Source: Deltaproteobacteria bacterium (GTDB lineage: Bacteria > Desulfobacterota > Syntrophia > Syntrophales > Smithellaceae). Taken from it: 18,333 nt of DNA. Both the position numbers and the translations under genes were made by a program. Each line of letters opens with the position of its first letter. Position 1 is the first letter of the stretch. The stretch spans positions 1 to 18,333 of the forward strand of contig DSAV01000239.1 of the NCBI GenBank assembly GCA_011046295.1, in the 5' to 3' direction. This document shows, piece by piece, positions 7,822-17,300 of this stretch. Under the pieces are notes generated by a model that was not told the DNA's origin, did not search any database, and was given only the letters and a program-made list of their open reading frames with translations.

Positions 7822-10449
7822 ATGATTAATAGGATTGAAGTTGTAAAAAAATATCTTGACAAGGAATACTTCTCCGGCCGCATTTACGAAAAACAGGATT
7901 TTTTTCGTTTCCAACTTGCGAAGATATTTCTTTCCCGTATTTCGATTGCCGATGAATATGTGGAAACAATAAAAAGATTGTCCGAAGAGGGTCTTGTCGT
8001 TTATGCTTTAAGGCAAAAAAGCAAGCTTAACAGCCTTATTCTTTATGAGCTTGCGGGCAGGAAGGGACTCCCGCAGCCTTTATATTGCCACGGCATGAAT
8101 ATGTCCTTTTGGCATCCGATTTGCCGGATGATTAAATTGCTTTGGTCTTCCTTCCTACGGCTTTTTTCCGGTGAAAAAAAAGCGTGGAAGAAAAAACTTT
8201 CGTATTTGGAAAGGATAATCAGACGGAAAAATTCTGTAATTATACATCTAGGCCAATCGGAATTCATTAACAGTAGGACCGCTGAAACGGGAATATCCAG
8301 CTTGATTAATGCTCAGAAATCAGTTGATTTTCCGATTTTTATCGTGCCTATTTTGGTTTCTTACGGTCGCAGGCGTGAAAAAGAAGATGAAAGCCTCATT
8401 AATATTCTTTTCGGGCAAACGGAGCACACCGGAGCAATACGAAGGCTGATAACTTTTATGCGCTATGCTAGTAAAGCGTTTGTGATAACTTCCGAATCTA
8501 TAAACTTATTAAATTATCTGAATGTCTGTAGTGATAATACTCCCAAGAAAACGATTGTTCGAGATCTGCGGGCGGAGTTAATTGAGCGCATTGAAAAAGA
8601 AAAAACAGCAGTTGTCGGGCCGGTGCTGAAATCGCGTGAGGCGTTCATCGGGATGGTTTTAAGCGATAAAAATATGCAGCAATTCATTGCAGATTACACG
8701 CTCAAAGAAAAGAAGGAAATTGCCGCTGTGGAAAAAGAAGCAAAAAAGTATCTTTATGAAATCACGGCTGATTACAGCGAAACAATGATTCAGATATGGC
8801 TTAAACTGCTCCGCTGGCTTTGGATGAATATTTTTGACGGTTTAGTTGTTGATCAGGAAGGGTTGGCCAAGCTCAGAAATATTTCCAAAAAAATGCCGTT
8901 CATCGTTATTCCCTGCCATCGTTCCCATATCGATTATCTTATTTTTTCATACGTTTTATACGTCAATAATATTCAATTGACCTTTATCGCCGCCGGCAAT
9001 AATTTATCTTTTTTCCCGATGGGCTATATTTTTCGTAAGTCAGGCGCTTTTTTTATGCGGCGCAGTTTTAGGGGAAATGAGCTTTATTCGGAAGTATTCG
9101 CAAAATACATGGCCATTCTCCTGAAAGAAGGTTATGCAATTGAGTTTTTTATTGAAGGGGGGCGCAGTCGTTCCGGAAAAATGGTTATGCCCAAATACGG
9201 CCTTCTTTCCATGGTTATTCAGGCTCTGCAGGATAAATACTGCGATAACTTTGCCGCAATCCCTGTTTATCTGGGTTATGACCGTGTAATCGAGGAAAGG
9301 TCGTATCTGAAAGAAATATCCGGAGAACCAAAAACTCCGGAAAACACGGCTGAGATAATCAAGACCGGCAGCATATTGCGCAAACGTTACGGACGTGTTT
9401 ATTTAAACATTGGCGAGCCGATAATTATGAAGGATTACCTGGCGGCGCAGGAAAAGCATATAGAACAGATGACTCTGGATGAAAGGCAGGGCCTTTACCG
9501 GAAAATAGGCTATGAAATTGTTTTGGAAATCAACAAAGTTTCACTGGTAACGCCTTTTTCGCTTGTTGCGGCTGTGATTCTGAGTCATGACCGCAGGGGA
9601 ATTTCCCATGATGATTTGTCCGATGTGTTTAACGAATTTTATGAATATCTGGTAATGAGAAAAGTAAAGCTGGCTGCCACATTCGCGCAGAAGGATAAAG
9701 CCATAATTGACGCCGTTAATGTTTTTATTCAAGATGGAATTATTAGTAAAGTAGAAACAGAAGAAGATCAACTGGAAGACATGCTTGATGTTGTCTATTC
9801 TCTGGCCGACGAGAACAGGCTTTATCTGGAATATTACAAAAATAATGTACTGCATTTTTTCGTGGCTTTGAGCTTTGTGGCAACGTCAATGATGAAGAGC
9901 AATGAAGATATCATGTCCCTGGGAAAAATTATGGCCGATTATAAATTCCTTAAGAAGCTCTTATGGAATGAGTTCATTTTTGATGAAAAGACAGATGATG
10001 TGGATGAAGTTAATAACGTTCTGGAATATTTATTTCAAAGAAAAATGATTAAAGCGGAAGAACGTGAAGATGGCGCGTGGATAGAAATCAAGGGAAGGGG
10101 GCGGATGAAACTCAAATTCTTCGCCGGTTTAATTCATAATTATCTGGAATCTTACTGGATTGTTATAAGAAGCTGCTATTATCTTAAAAAATCTATTATA
10201 GAGGAAAAGGAGTGGCATAAAAAAATTCGTTCCCTCGGAAACAGGCTCTACCGCAAAGGTGAAGTATTGCGCATGGAATCCTTATCCCATGTCAATTACA
10301 TCAATGCAATCAGGTTTCTGGAAGATGCTGAGATAATCAGCGCGATTGTCAAGGAAGAAAAAGCGCAAAAGAGAGAAGTCTTATATTCGCTGACCGGAAA
10401 CAGAGCGGAAATGGAAGTATTGCGCCGTCGTATTTTTAAATTATTGTAG
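7822..10449 (+). CDS. plsB: Glycerol-3-phosphate acyltransferase (PlsB type)
   Basis: An 875-residue membrane-associated enzyme that puts the first acyl chain on sn-glycerol-3-phosphate, starting phospholipid synthesis. The acyltransferase core is clear: motif I HRSHID (His366, Asp371), motif II GAFFMRRSF, motif III FIEGGRSRSGK (about 444-453) and motif IV IPVYLGYDRVIEE. The size and a long C-terminal helical region after about residue 560 match the PlsB family (E. coli 807) rather than the small PlsY or PlsC enzymes. The N-terminal region of about 300 residues also fits. ATG 7822 is preceded by a weak AGAG; no better start is seen. It lies between the PTS genes and ttcA with gaps of 84 and 118 bases, so it may be transcribed alone. 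It ends with TAG. Confidence 0.94.
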   Translation: MINRIEVVKKYLDKEYFSGRIYEKQDFFRFQLAKIFLSRISIADEYVETIKRLSEEGLVVYALRQKSKLNSLILYELAGRKGLPQPLYCHGMNMSFWHPICRMIKLLWSSFLRLFSGEKKAWKKKLSYLERIIRRKNSVIIHLGQSEFINSRTAETGISSLINAQKSVDFPIFIVPILVSYGRRREKEDESLINILFGQTEHTGAIRRLITFMRYASKAFVITSESINLLNYLNVCSDNTPKKTIVRDLRAELIERIEKEKTAVVGPVLKSREAFIGMVLSDKNMQQFIADYTLKEKKEIAAVEKEAKKYLYEITADYSETMIQIWLKLLRWLWMNIFDGLVVDQEGLAKLRNISKKMPFIVIPCHRSHIDYLIFSYVLYVNNIQLTFIAAGNNLSFFPMGYIFRKSGAFFMRRSFRGNELYSEVFAKYMAILLKEGYAIEFFIEGGRSRSGKMVMPKYGLLSMVIQALQDKYCDNFAAIPVYLGYDRVIEERSYLKEISGEPKTPENTAEIIKTGSILRKRYGRVYLNIGEPIIMKDYLAAQEKHIEQMTLDERQGLYRKIGYEIVLEINKVSLVTPFSLVAAVILSHDRRGISHDDLSDVFNEFYEYLVMRKVKLAATFAQKDKAIIDAVNVFIQDGIISKVETEEDQLEDMLDVVYSLADENRLYLEYYKNNVLHFFVALSFVATSMMKSNEDIMSLGKIMADYKFLKKLLWNEFIFDEKTDDVDEVNNVLEYLFQRKMIKAEEREDGAWIEIKGRGRMKLKFFAGLIHNYLESYWIVIRSCYYLKKSIIEEKEWHKKIRSLGNRLYRKGEVLRMESLSHVNYINAIRFLEDAEIISAIVKEEKAQKREVLYSLTGNRAEMEVLRRRIFKLL

Positions 10450-10567
10450 AAGAATAATCTCGTGTGCTTCATCACTGAAAATAATATTATTCGATAATTA
10501 TTTCTGCTTATAGTTAATAACTCTTCCCTTATAATTTTATTATTAATAGCTGTGGCTGATCAAATTT
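10450..10567 (+). promoter_or_regulatory. AT-rich intergenic gap with possible -10 box for the ttcA-like gene
   Basis: The gap holds TATAAT at 10530-10535, with a weak CTTATA (10507-10512) at 17 bases spacing as -35, and an AT palindrome AATAATATTATT at 10480-10491. No terminator with a T tract is visible after plsB. Confidence 0.3.
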
Positions 10568-11344
10568 ATGGCAGAAAACAAAGAAATAAGAAATAGCCGT
10601 CTGTATCTCCATCTGAAAAAGTGGCTTGAAATCGCCATTTGCGATTATAATATGATTGAAAAAGGCGACAAACTGCTGGTGGGAGTGTCCGGTGGGGCGG
10701 ACAGTTTAGTTCTACTGGATTTGCTGGATTCCTCCATGATTTTTGTTCCCGCTTTTTCATTTATCGCGGTTAATATTGACATGGGATTCGATAATTCTTA
10801 CCGTGGATACAAAATATTGGAAAAATATCTGCGGAAAAATAATTACCGCTATGTGATGGAAAAAACAGATATCGGCCCTGTATCGCATTCTGAGTATAAT
10901 AAGAAAAATCCCTGTTTTTTGTGTTCGCGTCTTCGCCGTAAAAGAATATTTGAAATTGCAGCTGAAGAAGGTTGCAATAAAATTGCTTTCGCTCATCATC
11001 GAGACGATATCATTGAAACTTTGTTGATTAACATGTTTTACGGCCGTGAAATCAGCACTATGGTTCCCAAACAAAGAATTTTTGGCGGGAAAATGCATAT
11101 CATCCGGCCGATGACGCTATTGCGAGAGGAGTTGATTAAAAAATACTGTAAAGAGCGTCAGTTTCCCGTGATAAAAAATGCCTGCCCGACCAGCAGAATA
11201 TCAAAAAGAGTCTATGTAAAAAAACTATTGGACAAGTTGTCCAGGGATAATAAAGATATCCGTGAAAATATTTTTAAGGCCATGAGCCACGTAAAGCCTG
11301 ATTATTTACTTCCTTTATCAAATAGAGATAGAAATAGACACTGA
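10568..11344 (+). CDS. TtcA-family tRNA 2-thiolation protein (ATP-PP loop)
   Basis: A 258-residue cytoplasmic protein of the PP-loop ATPase superfamily. The pyrophosphate loop is SGGADS at residues 41-46. Downstream are the cysteine pair CFLC (116-119), the histidine/aspartate motif FAHHRDDIIETLLINMFYG, the segment PMTLLREELI and a third cysteine in NACPTS (Cys206). Two cysteines in CxxC plus one downstream is the arrangement TtcA uses to hold the Fe-S cluster needed to thiolate cytidine 32 of tRNA. It is shorter than E. coli TtcA (311). Other TtcA/TtuA-like thiolases have the same core, so the exact tRNA position modified is inferred. Its sulfur and cluster supply could come from the nearby NifU and NifS. 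The ATG at 10568 has no obvious ribosome site. smpB follows after 18 bases. Confidence 0.85.
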   Translation: MAENKEIRNSRLYLHLKKWLEIAICDYNMIEKGDKLLVGVSGGADSLVLLDLLDSSMIFVPAFSFIAVNIDMGFDNSYRGYKILEKYLRKNNYRYVMEKTDIGPVSHSEYNKKNPCFLCSRLRRKRIFEIAAEEGCNKIAFAHHRDDIIETLLINMFYGREISTMVPKQRIFGGKMHIIRPMTLLREELIKKYCKERQFPVIKNACPTSRISKRVYVKKLLDKLSRDNKDIRENIFKAMSHVKPDYLLPLSNRDRNRH

Positions 11345-11362
11345 TTAATGTCATAATAAAAC

Positions 11363-11842
11363 ATGGCAAAAGATAAAACAGCTCAGAAATTGATTGTACC
11401 CAACAAGACCGCACGCCGCGATTATGAAATAACAGACACTTATGAGGCGGGTATGGTTTTGACCGGAACAGAAGTTAAATCCCTGCGCGCCGGCAAAGCG
11501 AACCTGAAGGATAGTTACGCCATTGTGAACGACGGGGAAGTATTCCTGCGCGAGCTGCATATCAGCCCGTATGAACACGGCAATCGCTCTAACCATGAGC
11601 CCCTGCGGCAACGCAAACTTCTTTTGCATAAGCGCGAAATTCGTAAACTTTACGGTAAATCGCGTGAAAAGGGTTTATCTCTGATTCCACTCAAGCTATA
11701 TTTCAAAAACGGCAAGGTTAAGGTGGAGTTGGGTATAGGCAAGGGCAAAAAACAGCACGACCGGCGCCAGGATATAAAAAAGCGCGAAGAGCGTCGAGAT
11801 ATTGAGCGGACGTTCAAGTCAAAGATGATTAAGGTCAAATAA
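11363..11842 (+). CDS. smpB: SsrA-binding protein SmpB
   Basis: A 159-residue RNA-binding protein that brings tmRNA to stalled ribosomes. The conserved oligonucleotide-binding fold is visible: N-terminal NKTARRDYEI, then GMVLTGTEVKSLRAGKANLKDSYA, ELHISPYEHGNRSNHEPLRQRKLLLHKREI and LIPLKLYFKNGKVKVELGIGKGKKQHDRR. The basic C-terminal tail, which folds into the mRNA channel, is present (KKREERRDIERTFKSKMIKVK region). Length is normal for the family. It lies 18 bases after the ttcA-like gene and 115 bases before ssrA, the RNA it binds. Confidence 0.97.
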   Translation: MAKDKTAQKLIVPNKTARRDYEITDTYEAGMVLTGTEVKSLRAGKANLKDSYAIVNDGEVFLRELHISPYEHGNRSNHEPLRQRKLLLHKREIRKLYGKSREKGLSLIPLKLYFKNGKVKVELGIGKGKKQHDRRQDIKKREERRDIERTFKSKMIKVK

Positions 11843-11910
11843 GACAGCCAAACTTTAAAAAAATCCACGATATAAGCTTCCTTTGGGACATGTGGAAAAT
11901 CTGTTTTCTT

Positions 11911-11939
11911 TTGACAATCACTAAATAAGATAATATATT
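11911..11939 (+). promoter_or_regulatory. Sigma70 promoter of ssrA
   Basis: A perfect TTGACA (11911-11916) is followed after 17 bases by TATATT (11934-11939), one mismatch from consensus. Transcription would start near 11946, about 12 bases before the mature tmRNA 5' end, consistent with 5' processing by RNase P. Confidence 0.8.
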
Positions 11940-11957
11940 AACCTAAATGAAAGAAAG

Positions 11958-12309
11958 GGGGGCGTCACGGTTTCGACGGGGACATTTGAAGTTGTAGATG
12001 CGTACCGAGGTTCCTACAGGCCTCGTTAAATAGGTAGGAAACATATAATCGCAGACAACTACGATTACGCTTTAGCCGCTTAAGACGGCTAACGTTCTGC
12101 CCGGTTTTCCTGTTGGCTGGAACAGAACGTCATTCAGACAGGATAGCCAAACTTTTTTCCTGGGGAAGCGAGGCGAAATACTTTCAGGATAGCGCGGTGC
12201 GATCCGGCCTTAGGGAGCAATCCGGCGCGAATTTAAATCTGAGGCTATGTGCGTAGATTCTCCAGCGGAAGGTTTTCGGACGCGGGTTCGACTCCCGCCG
12301 CCTCCACCA
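11958..12309 (+). ncRNA. ssrA: Transfer-messenger RNA (tmRNA)
   Basis: One-piece tmRNA of 352 bases. The 5' end GGGGGCG (11958-11964) pairs with CGCCTCC (12299-12305) to form the acceptor stem, followed by A and an encoded CCA at 12307-12309. The conserved GGTTTCGACGGGGA near the 5' end and the T arm GCGGG-TTCGACT-CCCGC near the 3' end are present. The tag frame starts at GCA 12051 and reads ADNYDYALAA, ending with TAA at 12081-12083; the LAA end is the usual ClpXP/ClpAP degradation signal. Pseudoknot regions follow up to about 12240. It rescues stalled ribosomes together with SmpB encoded just upstream. Confidence 0.97.
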
Positions 12310-12350
12310 AAATGTTATACTTTCCAAATCATTGATAATGAGGGAAATAT

Positions 12351-13175
12351 ATGTGGGAATACACAGATAAGGTTAAAGAACATTTTCTCAATCCCCGCAA
12401 TGTCGGGGAAATTGAAAATGCCGACGGCGTGGCCGAGGTTGGTTCGCTGGCCTGCGGTGATGCCCTCAAGCTGACTTTTAAACTTGATGAGAACAAAAGG
12501 ATCAAAGACGCCAAGTTTAAAACTTTTGGCTGTGCCAGCGCTATTGCCTCGTCATCGGCGCTTACCGAAATCATCAAAGGGATGACCGTGGATGAGGCGC
12601 TGAAAGTGACGAATAAAGATATTGCCAAATATCTGGGCGGGCTGCCGGATGAAAAGATGCATTGTTCGGTTCTGGGCAAACAGGCACTGGAAAAGGCCGT
12701 TGAAAACTATAAAGGTGTGCCCGCGGCGCAAACCGGTGAAAAAATTATCTGTGAATGTTTTGGAGTTACGGACAAAGAAATTGAAAAAGCAATACGGGAA
12801 AATAATCTTACGAGCGTAGAGGAAGTAACCAATTATACCAAGGCCGGTGGGGGATGCGGAGGCTGTCATGAAGATATTCAGAAAATTATTGACAGAGTGC
12901 GCAGCGAAATGAAACAGGAACCCAAGCCGAAAATGACGAATCTTCATAAAATACAACTGATTCAGGAAACAATAGACAGGGAAATAAGACCGTCGCTCCA
13001 ACATGATGGAGGAGATATTGAAATTATCGATATTATCGGCAACCGTATTCTGGTGGCCACGCGCGGCGCCTGCGCCACATGCAAGGCGTCTAATATCACT
13101 TTAAAGAATTTCGTGGAACTTAAATTGCGTGAGTTTGTGTCGCCGGATTTGGTGGTGGAGGAGGTGGAAAAGTGA
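12351..13175 (+). CDS. nifU: Iron-sulfur cluster scaffold protein NifU (three-domain)
   Basis: A 274-residue modular Fe-S assembly scaffold. Residues 1-125 are the IscU-like domain with Cys35 (ACGD, including Asp37), Cys61 and Cys105. Residues about 132-185 are a BFD-like ferredoxin domain with Cys134, Cys136, Cys169 and Cys172 holding a permanent [2Fe-2S] cluster. Residues about 198-274 are the Nfu domain with CATC (Cys241, Cys244). All nine cluster ligands known from Azotobacter NifU are in place at nearly the same spacing. ATG 12351 is preceded by GAGGGA (12340-12345). Its stop overlaps the start of nifS by four bases (GTGA). No nitrogenase genes are seen, so the pair probably serves general Fe-S proteins, as in other anaerobes that use NifUS for housekeeping. 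Confidence 0.96.
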   Translation: MWEYTDKVKEHFLNPRNVGEIENADGVAEVGSLACGDALKLTFKLDENKRIKDAKFKTFGCASAIASSSALTEIIKGMTVDEALKVTNKDIAKYLGGLPDEKMHCSVLGKQALEKAVENYKGVPAAQTGEKIICECFGVTDKEIEKAIRENNLTSVEEVTNYTKAGGGCGGCHEDIQKIIDRVRSEMKQEPKPKMTNLHKIQLIQETIDREIRPSLQHDGGDIEIIDIIGNRILVATRGACATCKASNITLKNFVELKLREFVSPDLVVEEVEK

Positions 13176-14344
13176 ATGTGATTTATCTGGATAACAACGC
13201 GACAACACAGGTGGCAAAAGAAGTAATGGAAAGCATGCTTCCTTACTTCAGAGAATACTACGGCAATCCATCCAGCATGCATACTTTCGGCGGTCAGGTA
13301 GGCCAGAAAATTCGCGCGGCCAGGGAGCAGGTTGCCGCTCTCATCGGCGCTATTCCTGAAGAAATAATTTTTACCAGCTGCGGCACTGAAAGCGATAATT
13401 CCGCCATCCGCTCCGCTTTGGCTACTCACCCTGATAGAAAACATATTATTACCAGCCGCGTGGAACACCCGGCTGTCCGCGCCCTGTGCGCCCAGCTGGC
13501 TACCCAGGGATACCGCGTTACGGAACTTCCCGTTGATAAAAACGGTGTACTTGACTTGGAAAACCTGGAAAAAAGCATGACCCCCGATACCGCGATTGTT
13601 TCTTTAATGTGGGGAAACAACGAAACAGGAGTTATTTTTCCCGTCGAAGAGGCGGCGAAAATGGCGCAAGAGAAAGGTATTCTGTTTCATACGGATGCCG
13701 TGCAGGCGGTAGGTAAAATCCCGATAAATATGAAAAACAATGGAATAGATATGCTTTCTCTATCTGGTCATAAGCTTCACGCGCCCAAAGGTGTCGGTGT
13801 TTTGTATATCCGGCGCGGGACAAAATATTTTCCATTCATGGTCGGAGGACACCAGGAAAAAGAACGCCGCGGTGGAACGGAAAATGTTCCGGGCATCATA
13901 GGGCTTGGCAGGGCATGTGAACTGGCTGCTGCGAATATACAAAAAGAAAATAATAACGTGAAATCACTGCGCGATAAACTGGAGAAAGAGCTCTTAGAAA
14001 GAATCCCGCAGAGCCGTGTCAATGGCGATACGGACAACCGCCTGCCTAATACGACTAACATCAGCTTTGAATATGTGGAAGGGGAGGCGATACTTTTACT
14101 GATGAATGAGCTGGGTATCTGCGCTTCTTCCGGTTCGGCCTGCACGTCCGGTTCATTACAGCCATCGCATGTTCTGCGCGCGATGGGAGTCCCTTTTACG
14201 ATGGCGCATGGTTCCGTGCGGTTCAGCCTGAGCATCTACAATACGGAAAAAGAGATAGATTTTGTTATCGAAAAGATGCCGGGCATCATCGAACGTTTGC
14301 GCGGCATGTCTCCTTTCTGGAATCAGTCCTGCGCAAATCAATAA
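13172..14344 (+). CDS. nifS: Cysteine desulfurase NifS
   Basis: A 390-residue PLP enzyme that takes sulfur from cysteine and passes it to NifU. Seen: N-terminal YLDNNATT, EHP (His99), HTDAVQAVGK (Asp175), the PLP lysine Lys201 in SLSGHKLHAPKGVG, RRGGTENVP and the catalytic Cys324 in SSGSACTSG on the flexible loop of class I desulfurases. Length equals typical NifS (about 400). The start is GTG at 13172, overlapping the nifU stop as GTGA, with GAGGAGG at 13158-13164 as ribosome site; this gives the usual short N-terminus. Overlap and order make NifU-NifS a coupled pair. Confidence 0.96.
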   Translation: MNVIYLDNNATTQVAKEVMESMLPYFREYYGNPSSMHTFGGQVGQKIRAAREQVAALIGAIPEEIIFTSCGTESDNSAIRSALATHPDRKHIITSRVEHPAVRALCAQLATQGYRVTELPVDKNGVLDLENLEKSMTPDTAIVSLMWGNNETGVIFPVEEAAKMAQEKGILFHTDAVQAVGKIPINMKNNGIDMLSLSGHKLHAPKGVGVLYIRRGTKYFPFMVGGHQEKERRGGTENVPGIIGLGRACELAAANIQKENNNVKSLRDKLEKELLERIPQSRVNGDTDNRLPNTTNISFEYVEGEAILLLMNELGICASSGSACTSGSLQPSHVLRAMGVPFTMAHGSVRFSLSIYNTEKEIDFVIEKMPGIIERLRGMSPFWNQSCANQ

Positions 14345-14382
14345 AATATAATTAATAAAAGAATAGACTTGCCGGATGTTTA

Positions 14383-17300
14383 TTATTTAAATGTTGTGGA
14401 AGGAACATGCTGGCGCAACAAATCAGCGAACTTCTCCGGCAGCACAGGTTTACTGAAATAAAATCCCTGCATCTCATCGCAGGAATGGCTGTGCAGATAT
14501 TGCATTTGTTCTTCTGTTTCGACGCCTTCGGCCACTACCGTAAGACTCAAAGTTTTGCCCATCGCAATTATGGCTTCGGCAATGGCTTTATCTTCCTTAT
14601 TATCCGGTATATTCCGGATGAAAGAACGGTCTACTTTCAGCGTGTCCACCGGAAAGTGCTTGATTTGGGCCAAAGATGAATAACCAGTGCCGAAATCATC
14701 GATGGCCAGACGTACGTCTAACTCTTTAATTCTGGCCAGAACGCCGATCATGCGGCCGGGGTTGTGCATCACCATACTTTCCGTGATTTCCAGCTCCAAA
14801 AGATGCGCAGCCATTCCGGAATCCTTGAGTGCTTTGTTAATATCGTAAATCAGGGCGTCATCGACAAGTTGTCGCAGAGAAAGGTTAACCGCTATGCATA
14901 CAGGGGGAAGTCCCTGCTCCTGCCATGCGACATTTTGCTCGCAGGCTGTTTTCATGACCCATCGTCCGATGGGGACGATTAGACCCGTTTCTTCCGCTAC
15001 CGGAATGAATTGCGTCGGAGTCACTTCGCCCAAATAAGGGCTGTTCCAGCGCAAAAGAGCCTCAACACCGTTAATCGCGCCGGTTTTGAAATCCAATTTG
15101 GCCTGATAGGCCAGTGACAGTTCGTTTCTTTCCAACGCAAAGCGCAAATTTGTTTCAATCGACAGCCTTTCGAATGACTGTGATTTGATGTCCTTGGAGT
15201 AGAACTGGAAATTATTTTTCCCTTCTTCTTTCGCGAAGTACATGGCGATATCGGCATTTTTCATCAGGCTCTGTTCATCTTCCCCGTCTTTCGGATGGAC
15301 ACTGATGCCGATACTGGCCGTGACACGGCATTCTTCCGACATAATGGAAACAGGCTTCATCGCCGCGGCCAGTAGTTTACGGGCGACTGTTTCCACCTGC
15401 CCCAAATTATCTATTTCCTCAATCATTACGACAAATTCATCGCCGCCCAGGCGCGCGACAACATCCATGGCGCGCAGTGTCTGGCGGAAACGCGCGGCTA
15501 TTTCCTGCAGAAGCTGATCACCCGCGTCATGCCCCAGCGTATCGTTGATAATCTTGAAACGGTCCAGGTCAATGAAAAAGACGGCCAGTTTCCTTTTATA
15601 ACGTTTTGCGCTTTCAAGAGAATGATTCAAAAGCTGGCTGAACATCAGGCGGTTGGGCAGACCGGTCAGCGCGTCATGCGTGGCCATGTACTGGATTTTT
15701 TCTTCCTGGCGCTTGCGTTCGCTAACATCACGCGCTATTCCCCGGAAGCCCACCGGTTCGCCTTTTTCATTTCTGATCAGTCCCACGGAGATTTCGTTGA
15801 ATGATTTGGTGCCGTCTTTTCTGATGATTTCCAGATCATGGGCTCTGACCGGGTTGCCGGTTTTATACACGCCGTTAAAAAGATGGAACAGGACAGTGGC
15901 ATTTTTTTCATCGGTGTATTGACGGCGGCGCATGCCAATAAGCTCCTCATGACTGTAGCCGAGATTGCGGCACTCCGCCTCGTTGACAAAAGTAAAATTA
16001 CCTTTAAGATCCGTTTCAAAATAGCCATCCTCCATTTGTTCAATGATGGTGCGGTACCTTTCTTCGGACTGGCGGATTTGTTCCTCCATCTGTTTGCGTT
16101 CGGTGATATCGCGGGCGATGCCGCGAAAGCCGATAATTTCCCCTTTGTTGTTTTTGAGAGGAAACCCGGTGAGATCGGCAATGCCTATGAAGCCATCTTT
16201 ATGGATGGCTCTGTAAACTATGTTTCTTTCGGGTTTACCTGTTTTGTATATCTTTGTAAAAGCTTTAGTGACAATAGGAACATCTTCTTTAACCATGTAA
16301 GCGGAAGAGTCCTTTCCGATAAGCTCTTCCGCTGAATATTTGATCAGGCGGGCGTTGGTCTCCGTGACAAAGATATATTTTCCGGCTAAATCTACCTCGA
16401 AATAGCCGTCATTCATTTCTTCCAGTATTGTCCGGTATCTTTCTTCGGATAGTTTCAGGGCTTCTTCCATTTTCTTACGGTCGGTGATGTCGCGGGAAAT
16501 ACCTCGAAAACCGACAGGTTTGTCCCCGCCGTTTTTCATCAGAGAAATGGATAATTCATAAATGCCAATGGAGCCGTCTTTGCGTCTTGCCCGGTATTCC
16601 AGCGCTTTGACCTGTTGTCCGGTTTCATATACTTTTCTGAAGGCCTGATAACTTTTCTTCGCGTCTTTGGGGCTTTGCACGCTGAGGTTGCTCATCGTCA
16701 TCAGTTCTTCGCGGGAGTAACCAAGATGCTGGCAAACAACATCATTGACAAAGGTAAATTTCCCCGTCAGGTCTATCTCAAAATAGGCATCGACAATGCT
16801 CTCGATTATGCTGCGGTATCTTGCTTCGCTATCACGCAACTCTTCTTCTTTCTTTTTACGCTGTGTGACATCGCGCGTTATTCCCCAGAAACCTACGGGT
16901 TTTCCCGATAAGTCTTTGATTAAAGACGCAGATACTTCAATCTGTCTTTTGCCGCCGTCTTTCCTCGTGATTTCATAATCAAATATTGAGCCTCTTTTTC
17001 CCGTTTTGTATATTTCATTAAACGACGCGAAAACTCTTTTTGTAGTTTCAATATCCGCGTATTGACGATTGTCCATGCCGATTAATTCTTTTTCGGAATA
17101 ACCGTGAATCTCGCACAAAGGAGCATTCACATAAGTAAAACGACCGGAAAGATCTGCTTCGAAATAGCCGTCATTTATGTTTTCCAGAATGGAGCGGTAC
17201 ATATCTTCGCTATGGCGCACTTTTTCTTCCGCGCTTTTGCGCTCGGTAACATCCATAAAGCTGCCCAGGACCGCGCGCTTTCCGTCATATTTTACAGAAG

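Noticed and set aside
11868..11897. Terminator after smpB formed by TCCAC and GTGGA
   Set aside because: Only a five-base stem with a loop of about 20 bases and no T tract directly after it.
12270..12309. ssrA 3' end as an integration site for a mobile element
   Set aside because: tmRNA ends are common attachment sites, but nifU follows after 41 bases and there is no integrase or repeated copy of the end in the window.
12247..12474. 75-codon + strand frame starting in the tmRNA
   Set aside because: It covers the tmRNA 3' end and the start of nifU in another frame; the RNA gene and NifU explain the sequence.
13777..14235. 152-codon minus-strand frame opposite nifS
   Set aside because: Antisense to the conserved catalytic part of NifS; low-complexity Ser-rich translation typical of a shadow frame.
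14345..14382. Bidirectional terminator between nifS and the GGDEF-EAL gene
   Set aside because: The 38-base gap has only a 6-base AT inverted repeat (AATAAA/TTTATT) and no GC-rich stem, too weak to call.
15838..16335. 165-codon + strand frame opposite the PAS repeats
   Set aside because: Antisense to a long, clearly coding gene and made possible by repeated PAS codons; no family match.
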